Assembly (NCBI RefSeq): GCF_028372415.1
Contig: NC_092875.1
Span: forward strand, 187,455,522-187,519,521
DNA length: 64,000 nucleotides
Direction of reading: 5' to 3'
Source of the DNA: Notamacropus eugenii
Lineage: Eukaryota > Chordata > Mammalia > Diprotodontia > Macropodidae
Shown: positions 11,256 through 21,105 of the stretch, one piece after another
Layout of the letters: each line of letters begins with the position of its first letter
Position numbering within the stretch: the stretch's first letter is position 1
The notes under the pieces: model-generated
What the model was told of the DNA's origin: nothing
What the model saw: the letters and a program-made list of their open reading frames with translations, nothing else
Databases searched by the model: none
Made by a program: the position numbers and the translations under genes

Positions 11256-12651
11256 CAGAAGTCATGCCTGATTACTCCAGCCCACACTGATCACCCTCTT
11301 CTCCCTTCTCTTATAGTACCTTTTGTTGTATCACTGACTGAAGCACTTACTCATTGCCCTGCATTGAGCATATTACTTATATAGATAAGGTAATGATAAA
11401 GGTAATTAATATTAGTAATTATATTAATTTAAGGCTCAGCTCAACTGGAGGGAAACAACATCAATGACAGATAGTCTTACTGTTTTCCAAGTAAATTTTT
11501 CATCCCCCTCCCCCCTAGATCCTGCCCCTCCCCCCAACCTTGACAGGATCAGTCTCACATTAAAAGAATCATCCAAGGGATCTGTCCATCATGATTCACT
11601 CTATTCACTCATTCAATCAATCCCCTTCCAGGATCTGCATTAGTTTAGACGTGATCCGGTGGCATTTTTAAGGGAATTTTTCATACTTGCTAGTGGAAAA
11701 AGATTGCTTTGGCAGCAACCAAGTGATGTCATGGGGCCCACAGGTGAGTAATTGGTCCTAATGACTTGGAAATGAGTTTGAATTCACTTTGGGTAGGCTG
11801 TATAAATATATACTGTATAATCGCATGCTCGTGCTTTTGGTGGGAAGGGGGTGAAGGGGAGGAGGGAGTATTGTTGTGAGCCACCCTACACAGCTGGTGC
11901 TATTCCCCACTCTTCTGCTCCCCGGGCTGAATGACATTATGTTAAAGGAACTGCTGAAGCACAGACAATGAGCTAAGAAAGTGGCAATTCACAGCCTATT
12001 AACCTTGGATTTTTTGGAAGTTGTGCCACTCCCATAATTCCCCTTTGCAGCTGGTTTTAAAAATCACAGCTTCTCTAAACATCCTTACTGATAGAGGTTT
12101 TGAAGATTTTGATTTGGGTTAAGAATGGCAAAAATTTCTTTTAAAAATTTAAAAAATAGGAGAACCTCTTGGTTGTTCAGAGAAGGCGCTCTCAACCTCA
12201 GAAAGAATTCCATTTCCTCCATTCCCTTCACTCCCTACATGCTCTGTTGGGAAGGGCAACCAGTCCTATCCTGACCATCATTTCTATTTGGATGATTTCC
12301 AAATCTACTTCTGTAGCCACAGTCTCACTCCCAGAATCCAGGAGGGTTTTCCTAACTGACTATGAAGAAATGGTCCTTCCCTTTAACATGAGTGAAGATT
12401 TCATATGGGTATGACCATCATGCTTTCTGAATATACATTCAGTGTACCTACTGGGTTGTAAATCTCTCCAATTTTCCTGATGTATGTGTGTGTGTATGGG
12501 GGGGCATTACTAGGATGGAAATAACTCTGAGGTAAAGCGGGGGAGCCATACTAATGTGGATGATTCCTACGGTAGTCTTTCAAAGAGGGTAGCACAGGCC
12601 CCAGAAACTAGTGGGAGGGACCTTTCAGTCCTGTCACTGCTATCCCTTTCG
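11256..12651. other. Single-copy intergenic sequence
   Basis: No repeat or coding signal recognised. 11640-11850 is an evenly complex block with several AT-rich motif clusters, a possible conserved non-coding element that cannot be tested here. Confidence 0.4.
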
Positions 12652-13265
12652 TGTTTCTCACACTGATTCTCTCCGATCCATTCCAATGACCACTTTCTTA
12701 TTCAGGCCCTCTATTCCCTTTTCTGTAATACCATAATAGCCTCCTAAAAATTGGCTTCCCAATTTCTAGCCTTTCCTTCTTTCATTTCATCATCCACAAT
12801 GTTGCCAGAGTAACTTTTTAACATCCAGCTATGATCAAGTAACTTCCTTATTCATAAGATTTCAATGGTTCCTCACTGCCTACAAAATAAAATTCAGGAT
12901 TTTTAGCATGACATTCAAAAATGCTGCATGACTGAACCCTAACCTGTCTCTCCAGTCTTATTTCCCATCATTTCCCTTTTAACAGTGTAGCCAAACTAAA
13001 TACTTGCTGCTCCTCATGGATACTTAGCACTTTTCCAATGCCATACCTTTTATTCATACTCCTCTCTCTTTTAGAAATACTCAAACCAATCAAACCAGGA
13101 ATATTCTACCCAATCGTCTGTCCTTCAAGGCCTAGTTCAAATATTATTTCCTCCTAAAAGTCTTCCCTAATCTCTGTCTATCTCCTACAAGGTCTTCTTC
13201 CAGCATGAAGCACAGTGCCTGGCACATGGTATGCACTTAATAAATGTTTATTGATTTGTTGATTG
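12652..13265 (+). mobile_element. L2 LINE 3' region
   Basis: The L2 order is visible: CTCACTGCCTACAAAATAAA, CAAGGCCTAGTTCAAAT, then CACAGTGCCTGGCACATGG and TAATAAATGTTTATTGATT at the end. Confidence 0.8.
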
Positions 13266-13399
13266 CTCCTGTGATACTTTGTGCCTCTCTAATGGTACTT
13301 TTCATATTCTGCCTTCATTATAATGATTTGTATATATGTCATTTCTGTTACTGGATTATAAATGTTTTATATATGATCAAGGGTCAGCCTTGATCATCT

Positions 13400-13565
13400 T
13401 TGTATCATAAGATCATGGACTTGTAGCTAGAAGGAATCTTAGGGCCCCCGTGGTCACGTGAGAAAGCTGAGGCCTAACTGAAGTAAAGGAACTGTTAAAA
13501 GTCATACAGCTAGAAAGTAGCTGAACTGGGGTTCTCTGACTTCAAAACAAGCATGTGTTCCACAG
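13400..13565 (-). mobile_element. MIR-family SINE, antisense
   Basis: Antisense MIR order: GAGAAAGCTGAGGCC, then AGTCATACAGCTAGAAAGT and a GGGGTTCT head. Diverged. Confidence 0.65.
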
Positions 13566-13869
13566 AACTACATTGCTGCATTGAATGGACTTGAATTAAT
13601 ATATGAGCCTGATACTGGAGAAGGTTAAATTTAACTCCTCAGAGCCCGCAAGACAGGATATAAATATAAAAGTCAAGTTAAAATCTTTGTCTAGAAAAAC
13701 CTCTAATTCTGAAACACTTTTCTGAAGTTGAATTAAAAAAAAAAAACTATTGACATCCAAAATACAGGAAATAAGAAAAATACAGAATAAACTTATAAGC
13801 TACAGAAAAGATTTAAGTTGCTGTGCTTTATTTCATAGCATATTATTGCCCTCTCCCTCCCTTCCACCT

Positions 13870-14090
13870 AGAACTTGGAGACAGGAGCCTTGGGTTCTGG
13901 TTAGTCTTTGCTGCTTACTAGCAGGGTGATTTGGGACACAATGCTTAACCTCTTTGCGTGTTAATGTCTTCTGCACAAAGGGGATAATGATAATACTAAC
14001 TACCTTTAGTGAAGGTCAAATTCGATGATATCTGTCTGTGGAAGGATTGTGTAACTGTAAAGCACTATCTAAAATGTCATTCAAGTCATC
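13870..14090 (+). mobile_element. MIR-family SINE, sense
   Basis: Sense MIR order with GGGTTCTGG, TTACTAGCAGGGTGATTTGG, TTAACCTCTTTG and GGGGATAATGATAATACTAA. Confidence 0.65.
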
Positions 14091-14359
14091 ATTTTCAGGC
14101 TTTTTCCTATATCCCAATGCTATAAGAACTATGGATCTCATCAGTAGGACATTAGCAATGGAACTTGGGGAAGAATATTTTAAAAGGGAGTTAATGACCC
14201 CTTCTCTTCATGATCCCTCTCCCAAAACTGGTTATTTCGGATTTCCCAAAGGCTACTAGCAGTCTGGGCTGGCTTCCCAGACCTAAGTCTTTGACATTCT
14301 GCTGGTTGGCTAACTCTCCTCCTCCTCCTCCCTAGAACCTTTGAAACACTGAGTCATCT

Positions 14360-14625
14360 AGGATATAATAATTAAAATGATAATAATGGCTAACATTTAC
14401 ATAGTGCTTACTAAATGCTAGGCACTGTACTAAGCACTTGACAAATATTTCATTTTCACAACAACCTTGAGAGGTAGGTGCTATTATTTTCCCCATTTTA
14501 CCAATGAGGAAACTGAGGTAAATGGAAGTTAAGTGACTTGCCCAAGGTCATATAGCTAGTGAGTGTCTGAGGTCATATTTGAGCTCAGTTCTACCTAACT
14601 CCAAGATGAGCATTCTATCTACTAT
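14360..14625 (-). mobile_element. MIR-family SINE, antisense, near full length
   Basis: Reads ACATAGTGCTTACTAAATGC, GGCACTGTACTAAGCACTT, CCCCATTTTACCAATGAGG and AAGTGACTTGCCCAAGGTCA. This is the reverse of the MIR consensus order. Confidence 0.8.
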
Positions 14626-15535
14626 CTTCTCTTTTACAGAACCTTTTTCTTCCAGGACAGAGGTGAAACTTCCAATTAGCTTCTATCTGATTGGAAGATT
14701 GGAGGGGAGGGTCCAAAGGAGATGAGAAGGAAAGATGAAAATATTTTAGACTGGTTTTTAGCTTTCTACAGAAGAATTTACTTATACTTTTTTACCTCTA
14801 AAATCTACCATCCTTTCCATTTCAAAGTCTACCAGTTAGACAGTAATGAGTGTCAACAGCATGTGGAATCAGTGCCAGGACTGACTATTATTATTTCTTT
14901 TTATTGAAATTTTTCCTTTTCCCCCATAGAATTTATTTTAGACCTGTGCTGACTTATAAGCATGACTGTTGTTCAACTGCTTGTTGAAACATCACTTGAT
15001 ATGTCAATACATATAATTTTGCCATGAGGCAATTTATAAGTCAAAAGAGAAATGCATATGCTGCCTTAGACTCCTTTTAACTCAGTTTTTAGGTGTCCTT
15101 ATACAGGTTTCCAGTTCCCTGCAGGCAACAGCAATCCAGAAGAGGTCAGTCTTTTTGTTTATCTATTTGGAGTCCTGGTATTAACTTTCCAAAAGGAAAC
15201 CAAGTAGATAAGGATGACAGAAAGTTAACTTTAAATGCTATAATAATGTTTATAAAAATTTTTTTTACTCCAATAAACATTTTTTCTCTTCATTTCACAG
15301 ACAATAAAGACATGAGCAGGGAAGGAGAGGAGCTTTCTCTGCTTGGAGGTCTGTTTAGACTGTAGTTCACTTAAAAGATCTTTCCTTTAGACTTTTGTTG
15401 TAGGGGTCTTGAAGTTAAAAGAAAACTGGAATCAGGAGACTTGGTTTTCAGTGCCAAACCGATGATGGTTCTACAATTAAGTGGTTGTATGACCTCTGAG
15501 AAGTAACTATTCAATAATACTTTAGTTTTATCTAC
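14626..15535. other. AT-rich single-copy sequence
   Basis: No gene or clear repeat seen. Reading frames of up to 90 codons show no resemblance to known proteins. Confidence 0.4.
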
Positions 15536-15537
15536 CC

Positions 15538-15695
15538 TAGAATCATAGATTTAGAGCTGGAAAGGACCTCAGAGAGAATCTAGTCCAATTTCCTTATTTT
15601 ACAACTGAGAAACCTGAGGCCCAGGGAGGTTAAATGTTAGCAAGGTAATAAGAGCTAGTTCTGGGATTTGAACTCAGGTCCAAAGAATTCAAAGT
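15538..15695 (-). mobile_element. MIR-family SINE, antisense
   Basis: AGAATCATAGATTTAGAGCT, AACTGAGAAACCTGAGGCCC and GGATTTGAACTCAGGTCC are the diagnostic blocks. Confidence 0.75.
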
Positions 15696-15718
15696 CAATA
15701 TTCTTAACACAACTCTAC

Positions 15719-15731
15719 TATATACTCTACT

Positions 15732-15776
<45 letters not shown>

Positions 15777-15805
15777 CTCTATTATATATATACTATATAC
15801 TAAGC
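15719..15805. repeat. CATA/CA/TA microsatellite
   Basis: Compound simple repeat following directly on the MIR copy. Confidence 0.9.
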
Positions 15806-16035
15806 ATCTGTCAAATGATAATAGTAGTAGAGGTTCCTAGACATCACCAGGATGCTTTGAGTGTTATAATGCATGGGAACATATATTTTATAAAGTGCAG
15901 TACATATGTGTGTTGTTATTACCACTACGAATAAGAAGCTCAAGTCACTTCTTAAGGTGCTTCCCTACTACTTTATGTGGTTATGATTATATATTGCGGA
16001 AATTCATGTTGTGTTTTGTCCTTCGTTCTGAAATT

Positions 16036-16200
16036 CATGTTTGTCCTTTGTTCTTAAAGAGGATCAGTGACATCAGGAAAGTGATGTCATGACTTGCCAG
16101 AGAACTGGATTTAAGTGAAGTAGGACAGTACAAAGTCACCAACCTCACTTTAACCTCCCGGGGCCATCTGGGTCCAGTGATGAGATATACATCAGGATGC
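16036..16200 (-). mobile_element. SINE fragment with RTE-type 3' tail, antisense
   Basis: On the minus strand it ends GATCCTCTTTAAGAACAAAG GACAAACA. This is close to the 3' end of the RTE at 6270-6295. The tRNA-like head is missing. It fits a SINE mobilised by RTE machinery. Confidence 0.65.
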
Positions 16201-16504
16201 TTGGACATAGCTCCCAACTTGTGGAAAAAGAGAGGAACAAAAGAGCTCTGGGGTATCCTGAGATATATCTTCCCCTCTAGTCTGACTTCTCTGAGAGTTC
16301 TGAATGTGGAGAAGGGAGACCATGATTCAGACAATGAGACAGATAGATGAGTCTTTGGACTCTTTGTTTTCTCTTCACATTTTTATACATGACAAATTCA
16401 CAGAGAGATCTCCACAATTTCTGGTGTTTTCCATATCATTATATTTCTTTAATAGTGGGATTTACTTTGAGTATGACAGTTAAATATGTAATTTTATGAG
16501 ATTA

Positions 16505-16840
16505 ATAGAAAGCTGGTCCTGAAGCCAAGGAGAATTAAGCTAAAGTCTCAGCTCTGACACATAACAGCTGTGTGAGTCTAGAGAACTCATCTAACCAGGG
16601 ATGGGGAACCTGTTATTCCAAGGTCACATGTGGTCCTCTAGGCCCTCAAATGTGGCCCTTTCACTGAATTCAATTGGATTCAGGTTTTACTGCAAGCCAC
16701 AGGTTCCTCACTCCTGATAACCTCTCAGTCCTTTAGACATCTAAGACTATAAATTGCAGATAAGATGCCAAGTTGAATTAGCAGAGGGAGTTTCTTCACT
16801 TGACAGTTCCTTGTACCAATGAAATCACAGGTCCAGGTCC
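16505..16840 (+). mobile_element. MIR-like SINE split by a palindromic DNA element
   Basis: Sense SINE text (CAGCTCTGACACATAACAGC) is interrupted at 16596. It resumes after 16716 with AACCTCTCAGTCCTTTAGAC and continues to GAAATCACAGGTCCAGGTCC. Confidence 0.65.
16596..16716. mobile_element. Short inverted-repeat (MITE-like) DNA element
   Basis: The left end is CAGGGATGGGGAACCTG. The right end, read on the minus strand, is CAGGAGTGAGGAACCTG. The middle carries ACATGTGG and GTGGCCCTTTCACTGAATTC. The same ends occur at 26898 and 40811. hAT-like by appearance, with no transposase. The flanks (CTAAC and ATAAC) do not give a clean 8-bp duplication. Confidence 0.6.
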
Positions 16841-17569
16841 TATCTTTTACTTATACATATACGTATTTTTTAAAGTTCTGTTGATGCCTGATCAATAATG
16901 TCACTAGTGACATCATTGCTATGTCATTAAGATATATAAAAGTGGCTGAAATTAATCATTTTTATTTACAAAACACTTTGAATTACTGAATTGTTGAAAC
17001 AGAGTTGGAAGGAACCTCAGAAGTCATTGCATCTAAGCTTCTAAGCTCTACCCAAATCATGACGTTATATCCAAGCAGGATTTTTGTTAAGTGTTAGGCC
17101 CCAAAGCGTTTCCTGAGGAATGCAACTCAAATTTCTTAAGAGAACCAGTGGGAAAATGGAATTCTACACACAGATTTTTACTTCACAAACAATCCTTGAT
17201 GTAAAAATCTGTTCTAACTATCAAGGGCTAGGGTCAACGATTTATGATTTCCTGGGTGTGGGAACTCACTCTGCCTATGCAGATGGAGACTCTACTAGGG
17301 AAATCTTAGAGGGCTGCCTAAGGATCAAAGTAGTTAAGTGACTTCTTCATGCTATACATCTAGTAAAATTCAATACTTGAACACAGGCCTTCAAGAGGAC
17401 AGGTAAATATCAGCAATAGAAGTTTGCCCTTTATATTTGCCCTTTATAGAGATTTCTTTATAATTTCATTTTCTCTATACTACAACCCTGTTCAGTTAGA
17501 GAGGAAAAGATACTCCTTTCTCCCTGTTGCAGATAAGGAAACTGAGGCACTGATATCCAACTTAGAAAC
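16841..17569. other. Intergenic sequence with decayed antisense MIR pieces
   Basis: Weak MIR-like text at about 17005-17060 and 17310-17390 (AGTTAAGTGACTTCTTCATG). No gene recognised. Confidence 0.4.
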
Positions 17570-17666
17570 AACAGGGCCTGTTCCATTTGTTTTTGTGTAT
17601 CCCAGTACCTAGTACAGAACTGTCATGTAGTGGGCAATTAATAAATGCTTTCTGATTGATTGATAA
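17570..17666 (+). mobile_element. L2 3' end
   Basis: Terminal L2 text: TATCCCAGTACCTAGTACAG, GGGCAATTAATAAATGCTTT and a GATTGATTGAT end. Confidence 0.7.
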
Positions 17667-18084
17667 TACTACTTGTTTTAAAAGCTACCTTAAAGTCATT
17701 TTCTGAGAGGTACTGGAAAGAATGACAAACTGATTTTAACAAGTCAGGGAAAAGTAGCTTTGGCATTCTTTCATTTACTCATTCCTAGCACCCTTGTCCT
17801 CATTAGTGTCAATCCTCTGTCTGAATCCCAGTTTATCCCTAGTTCTTTTTTGTTTACACCCCCACTGCCCCAAGGGTGTGGAAGTTCTCCCCTAAGGAAT
17901 CAGCTAATTCAACCCTTAGTGTTTATTTTACACCAGAAACTGGGAGTGACTTGCTCAAGGCAGCTAGCTAAGTGGCAGCATAGACTTTCTCAAAATGACC
18001 TTGTGGGGTAGGAAATTTAGGAACTATTATCTTTATTTCACAGACGACAAAACTGAAATCTCACAAAAAAATAAAATAAAAACT
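17667..18084. other. Intergenic sequence, small antisense MIR fragment
   Basis: About 17935-18000 resembles an antisense MIR core (GTGACTTGCTCAAGGCAGC). Otherwise nothing recognised. Confidence 0.4.
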
Positions 18085-18425
18085 CCACCTCCCAGCTCTG
18101 GGTTTTTCGTTGGCTGTCCTCTCTGCTTAGAATGTTGTCCCTTCTTATTTCTGCCTACTGGCTTCAAGTTGCAACTAAAATCCCACCTTCCAGAGGAAGT
18201 CTTCCCTAACCCCTCTTAATTCCAATGCCTTCCCTTCCTTAATTATTTCCTATTTACCCTGAACATAGTTTGTTTTCATTTGTTAGATTGTTATCTCCTC
18301 CATTAGATTGTGAGCTCCTGAACTCCTTGAGGCCAGAGATCATCTTTTACTTCTTTTTGCATCCCCAGCACTTAACACAGTGCCTGACATATAGTAAGTA
18401 CTTAATAAATAGTTACTGACTGACT
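18085..18425 (+). mobile_element. L2 3' region
   Basis: Shows CCACCTTCCAGAGGAAGTC, TTAGATTGTGAGCTCCTGAA, CAGTGCCTGACATATAGTAA and a TGACTGACTGAC end. Confidence 0.8.
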
Positions 18426-18429
18426 GACT

Positions 18430-18560
18430 GACTTATAAGGTAGACCATTCAAGTGTTATTATCTCCATTTTACAGATAGGAAAACTGAGGCTCACAGAAT
18501 TGTAGTGATTTCCTCAAGGTAACAAATGGCACAGGGGTTAACTCCAGTCCTTCCTTTGCA
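18430..18560 (-). mobile_element. MIR fragment, antisense
   Basis: CTCCATTTTACAGATAGGAA and ACTGAGGCTCACAGAATTG. Confidence 0.6.
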
Positions 18561-18765
18561 AACTTATGCTGTAGCGTTGAACAATAGAATCTGTTACTCT
18601 TAAGAGAGAGCATGAAGGTACCGTGGCATCACTTCTACAGGAATTATAAAGAAAGACAAAGGTCAAAATTTCCAATCTCACTAAAAAAAAAAAATGGTAT
18701 GTTTATATTAAAAAACAATGGAGAGACAATCTTTGGATTAGTGCAATTCCTATCTTTTTTATATG

Positions 18766-18988
18766 AGGGATTCTTAACCTGGTATAAAAGTAGGCGTCCA
18801 TGGATAGATTTCAGGGAATCTGTGATCTTTGATAGAAAAAAATACATATTTATTTTCACTAAGCTCTAACTGAAATTTAGCATTTCCTTCAGTTATTTTC
18901 AGCCTTTATTCTGAGAAGGGGTCTATTGGCTCTACTAGCCTGCCCAAGAGGCATGTGATACATATTTTTAAAAAGGGCAAGAATCCCT
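18766..18988. mobile_element. Palindromic DNA-transposon remnant
   Basis: The left end, GGGATTCTTAACCTGG, mirrors the right end, GGGCAAGAATCCCTGG, when one is reverse-complemented (shared GGGATTCTT). The interior is AT-rich with TTCTGAGAAGGGGTCTATTG. A related interior may lie near 40290-40400. No transposase. Confidence 0.5.
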
Positions 18989-19549
18989 GGTTTTCACAAA
19001 GGAGCTTGGGACAGGGTGGGGCAGGAAAGAGTACACTGTATCTTTGGGCACCATATTATCCTATCAATATCTTGGTAACACTAGAAACTACTGCTAGGTA
19101 GCTATCATCCAACAGGGTTACCAATAAACCTCTCAAAGAAATCAACTGCCGTGAATTCAGGGACAAAACTGCTTGTCTTGAATGGGATGCCCAGCCTTGA
19201 GCAGAAACTGCGGCAGTGCTTGAAAATTCCTAAAGTGACAGTTTCCAGACTAGATAATATGTTTGGCTTTGTGTGATTGAGAATTTAATAATCATTTTTA
19301 CATTGGAAGGCACAGGTAAGTAGAGGTTTGCCTGATTGAATATAAGTTCCAAAATGAATGAAAAATTATGTTGATATCTGACAGTGGTATCTCTGCTTTT
19401 AGTATTTTCTTGATATAATCCCCCCTCTCCCCACACCTGCATTCAATGAATGTCCTCATTTGTCCTCTTCATGGTCTGGACTATCCATTTATCTATTCCA
19501 AACGTATACACTCCTGGTGAATGTATCAGAGATACACATCAAGGCCCTA
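18989..19549. other. Intergenic sequence, nothing recognised
   Basis: No coding or repeat signal I can support. Confidence 0.4.
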
Positions 19550-19612
19550 AAGCACAAGAAATGAGTCCTGACTCCAGGCATTCTATCCACTATGCCACCT
19601 AACTGCTCCTCT
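19550..19612 (-). mobile_element. SINE head fragment, antisense
   Basis: Minus-strand text begins GGAGCAGTTAGGTGGCATAG, the marsupial SINE tRNA-like head, and stops after about 60 bases. Confidence 0.65.
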
Positions 19613-19677
19613 CCTCCCTTTTCACTTGCCCTTTCTTACGTCCCATCCTCTGGGACTTCTGCAGTGTCCTCATCTTC

Positions 19678-19864
19678 CTGAGTTCAAATCTGGCCTCAAC
19701 AACTTACTAGTTGTGTGACCCTGAGCAAGTCACTTATTCCTACTTGCCTCAGTTTCCTCATCTAGAAAATGAGCTAGAGAAGGAAATGGCAAACCACTCC
19801 AGTATCTTTGCCAAGAAAACCCAAAAGGGGTCATAAAGATTTGGACATGACTGAACAACAGCAA
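19678..19864 (+). mobile_element. MAR1-type SINE with BovB-like tail
   Basis: GAGTTCAAATCTGGCCTC and a MIR-like middle lead to ATGAGCTAGAGAAGG and CCACTCCAGTATCTTTGCC, ending GACATGACTGAACAACAGC. The last third resembles the 3' end of BovB RTE LINEs and their ruminant SINEs, pointing to RTE-driven mobilisation. Confidence 0.8.
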
Positions 19865-20089
19865 AGGGGCGGGGCTTGAAGAATAGAGGGGGTGGAAAAA
19901 AGTGAAACAACTCAGATCTACAGGTAGTCACTCCTCTATACAAGAACATAAGAAAATGGGTCTGCAAACACACAACACAACAAAATACACTCACTTATGG
20001 ATTTACTGACCCCATTCTCCTTCCTCAATATTTTCTTTGAAATTGTTCATTCCTCTCCTCCCCCCAACTAGAGAGGGATGATGATTTCC

Positions 20090-20200
20090 TTGCAAGCTAC
20101 TTGAGGACAGGAACTATTTCAAGCTTTTGTCTTTGTATGCTCCATACTTTGCCTGGCATATATTAGATGTTTCATATCTGTTGAATTGTGTTGAATGATC
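20090..20200 (+). mobile_element. L2 3' end
   Basis: CTACTTGAGGACAGGAACT, TTTGCCTGGCATATATTAGA and TTGAATGA at the end. Confidence 0.6.
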
Positions 20201-20214
20201 GAGCCTTAAAAATA

Positions 20215-20425
20215 GCAATTCATTCATATGTTGGCTTACCTGATCTTCACAATAACCCCGTTAGACACTCTATTGTTTCCATTGTTAAAAATGAAGAAGC
20301 TGAGTCTGTGAAGGTAAGTGACTTGACCAAGTTCATTTAGCTAGTTAGTAGCAGAGCCATAACTCAAACTCAGGGCTTTTGAGTCTAAGTCATGACAATA
20401 TTTTTTTCTCCTGCTATACTACCCT
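20215..20425 (-). mobile_element. MIR fragment, antisense
   Basis: Reads TGATCTTCACAATAACCCC, a GAAGAAGCTGAG core, AAGTGACTTGACCAAGTTCA and CTCAAACTCAGGG. Confidence 0.65.
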
Positions 20426-20723
20426 AAGCATTCAGGGAAACCTTGAAGAAATGGAAAAAAGTTACAGCAAATGTAGCCTGAGGTACATGGTACTTGATAG
20501 TAGAGTTTATAAACTTGTTGTATTATAAGTATGTAAACAGATATGTGTGTGTATGTATGTATGTTAGCCTTAGGTCATTTTAAGCATCAGTTGAGAAAGT
20601 TACCTTTTCCTTACCCTCCCTGTTATGAGCCTTCCTCAAACTTCCTCAAAGTTTGTGGGGAATACATGCATAAGACAGAGTCCCTGACTCATTGCTCCTT
20701 AGGGACAATTGTGCCAGGATAAG

Positions 20724-20727
20724 GGAG

Positions 20728-20791
<64 letters not shown>

Positions 20792-20900
20792 GCAATAGGA
20801 GTTAAATGACTTGCCCAAAGTCACACAGCTAATAAGTGTCTGAGGTTGGATTTGAACTCAGACCAGTGCTCTATCCACTGTGCCACCTAGCTGCTCCTTC
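20724..20900 (-). mobile_element. SINE with a (CA)n tail, antisense, with target duplication
   Basis: On the minus strand it starts GGAGCAGCTAGGTGGCACAG at 20900 and ends in a (CA)n run, seen as (TG)n at 20731-20789 on the + strand. A perfect 10-bp duplication, CCAGGATAAG, flanks it at 20714-20723 and 20901-20910. The microsatellite is therefore inside the insertion, as the SINE's own 3' tail. Confidence 0.85.
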
Positions 20901-20970
20901 CCAGGATAAGTGTAGATTTGTGCCAGGAATAACTGATAATTGATTACTCTTGTTGTTATTTGCAAGACTG

Positions 20971-21105
20971 TAGCGTATGGCTGTTGCGCTCAGCTGGTTA
21001 GTGCTAAAGGAGACCAGGGTTGAGACTTTGATCTCGGCTTGGGTCACAGACTGACCTTGGCCAGACCTAGCTTGTAAAAATTTAGGTAACTGGGGGACTG
21101 AGTGA
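20971..21105 (+). mobile_element. tRNA-derived SINE or tRNA pseudogene
   Basis: A box-like TGCGCTCAGCTGGTTAGTGC (20985-21004) and B box-like GGTTGAGACTT (21018-21028) have tRNA-like spacing and resemble a decayed tRNA-Ile. A non-tRNA tail follows, ending near GGGGGACTGAGTGAAAAAAC. The stem pairing is too poor for a working tRNA. Confidence 0.5.

Noticed and set aside
20985..21028. Functional tRNA gene
   Set aside because: A and B boxes are diverged and the stems do not pair well; a tRNA-derived SINE is more likely.
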